Below the pieces are notes generated by a model. That model had not been told where the DNA came from. It did no database searches and worked only from the letters and a program-made list of their open reading frames with translations. The position numbers and the translations under genes are program-made. Positions 32,830 through 33,108 of a stretch of 33,108 bases of DNA are shown one piece after another. The DNA comes from an uncultured Woeseiaceae bacterium (GTDB taxonomy: Bacteria > Pseudomonadota > Gammaproteobacteria > Steroidobacterales > Woeseiaceae), in the NCBI GenBank assembly GCA_945788575.1, contig CALZMR010000003.1, forward strand, positions 1 through 33,108, given 5' to 3'. How positions within the stretch are numbered: the first letter of the stretch is position 1; every line of letters begins with the position of its first letter.

Positions 32830-32947
32830 TGAGTGCATTAGTCACTCGCCTGTTTACCTCCCTAAGCAGGCGGGCAACCCGGTTACCCCAAGCCGGTTGC
32901 TTCTCGGACCCCCCTCTGTCACCCGCACAGAGGGGGGTCAATTTTTT
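32830..32947 (+). ncRNA. Candidate small regulatory RNA downstream of polA
   Basis: About 118 nt between a sigma-E-like promoter and a strong terminator, with no open frame. Four consecutive hairpins are visible: (1) GAGTG/CACTC, 32831-32847; (2) a stem of up to 10 bp with one G-U pair, 32847-32856 with 32863-32872, loop CCTCCC; (3) a 10-bp stem with one bulged C, 32874-32884 with 32891-32900, loop ACCCCA; (4) the terminator, loop CACCCGC. Loops 2-4 are C-rich, so they could pair with Shine-Dalgarno sequences. Spot 42 and ErsA lie beside polA in other Gammaproteobacteria, and C-rich loops are known from sX13 of Xanthomonas. Primary sequence relation to any of these is not shown. Confidence 0.65.
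32907..32947 (+). terminator. Rho-independent terminator, perfect 13-bp stem
   Basis: GACCCCCCTCTGT (32907-32919) pairs without mismatch with ACAGAGGGGGGTC (32927-32939) across a 7-base loop, and six T follow at 32942-32947. It terminates the small RNA and any polA read-through. On the minus strand no T-run follows, so it acts mainly rightward. Confidence 0.92.
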
Positions 32948-33057
32948 GCCCGTTTGGCTTCGCCGTCACCCGCCCATACTGAAGATTCTTGCTACGTCGG
33001 GCCAGGCGGCTTCGCTACAAGCCCGCAACGGCCGCGGTCATTTTCTTTCGCCCGGAC
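32948..33057. other. Non-coding spacer, nothing recognised
   Basis: This stretch lies between the terminator and the end of the leftward gene. I found no credible frame, hairpin with T-run or promoter in it. Together with the RNA locus it makes up a gap of about 297 bases without a protein gene after polA. Confidence 0.5.
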
Positions 33058-33108
33058 TCAGGCCTCGAGGAATCCCACGAGTACGGCGCGCGCCTCGTCT
33101 TCGCCGTC
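33058..33108 (-). CDS. 3' end of a leftward gene (partial)
   Basis: Read on the minus strand from the right edge, an open frame gives DGEDEARAVLVGFLEA and stops at TGA (33060-33058). Codon use resembles the other genes. Sixteen residues are too few to name the protein, and chance cannot be ruled out for so short a frame. Confidence 0.4.
   Translation of the reverse strand, partial: DGEDEARAVLVGFLEA

Noticed and set aside
1-33108. CRISPR array, insertion sequence, prophage or tRNA gene
   Set aside because: No regularly spaced repeats, transposase or integrase motifs, phage genes or cloverleaf-like sequences were found on reading either strand.

Overview
This GC-rich window (roughly 60-65% GC) looks like ordinary chromosome from a gammaproteobacterium. 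The pointers are the layout lptM-polA, a GspA/GspB pair, YadG/YadH and NudC homologues, an FlhC-family regulator, and an arginine operon built on an N-acylornithine carbamoyltransferase as in Xanthomonas. The lineage is inferred from gene content; I see no rRNA, tRNA, phage, insertion sequence or CRISPR array.

Layout. 1-1715: the tail of a lysine-rich protein, a DUF3667-type membrane protein and a DUF4399-type lipoprotein. 1786-9004: a nearly complete mevalonate pathway. HMG-CoA synthase runs rightward and converges on a leftward operon of diphosphomevalonate decarboxylase, phosphomevalonate kinase, a fused HMG-CoA reductase-mevalonate kinase and type I IPP isomerase. Farnesyl diphosphate synthase (ispA) diverges from that operon. 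Only acetoacetyl-CoA thiolase is absent locally. 9009-14978: dinB, gspA-gspB, a FakA-FakB (DAK2-DegV) fusion and a small membrane protein. 15013-18061 (minus strand): an SRAP-family protein, an ABC-2 exporter pair and an unknown 237-residue protein. 18193-20481: an FlhC-like zinc protein, nudC and a TANGO2/NRDE protein. 20469-21122 (minus): a carboxylesterase.

21201-29804: a compact arginine operon, argR-argG-(P-loop protein)-argC-argD-argF'-argB-argH plus a small membrane protein, with many start/stop overlaps and a good ArgR-type control region. No acetylglutamate synthase (argA/argJ) or deacylase (argE) is present. An unfamiliar P-loop protein sits between argG and argC, and the carbamoyltransferase has alanine at the residue that separates acetyl- from succinyl-ornithine enzymes.

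29873-33108: a 57-codon lptM missed by length-filtered gene calling, polA, and then about 300 bases without a protein gene. That gap carries a sigma-E-like promoter, four consecutive hairpins (three with C-rich loops) and a perfect 13-bp terminator: a strong candidate small RNA at the same position relative to polA as known regulatory RNAs of other Gammaproteobacteria. The last 51 bases are the 3' end of a leftward gene.

The items most worth following are the post-polA small RNA, the P-loop protein as a candidate for the missing first arginine step, the HMGR-mevalonate kinase fusion, and the FlhC homologue with its divergent partner.
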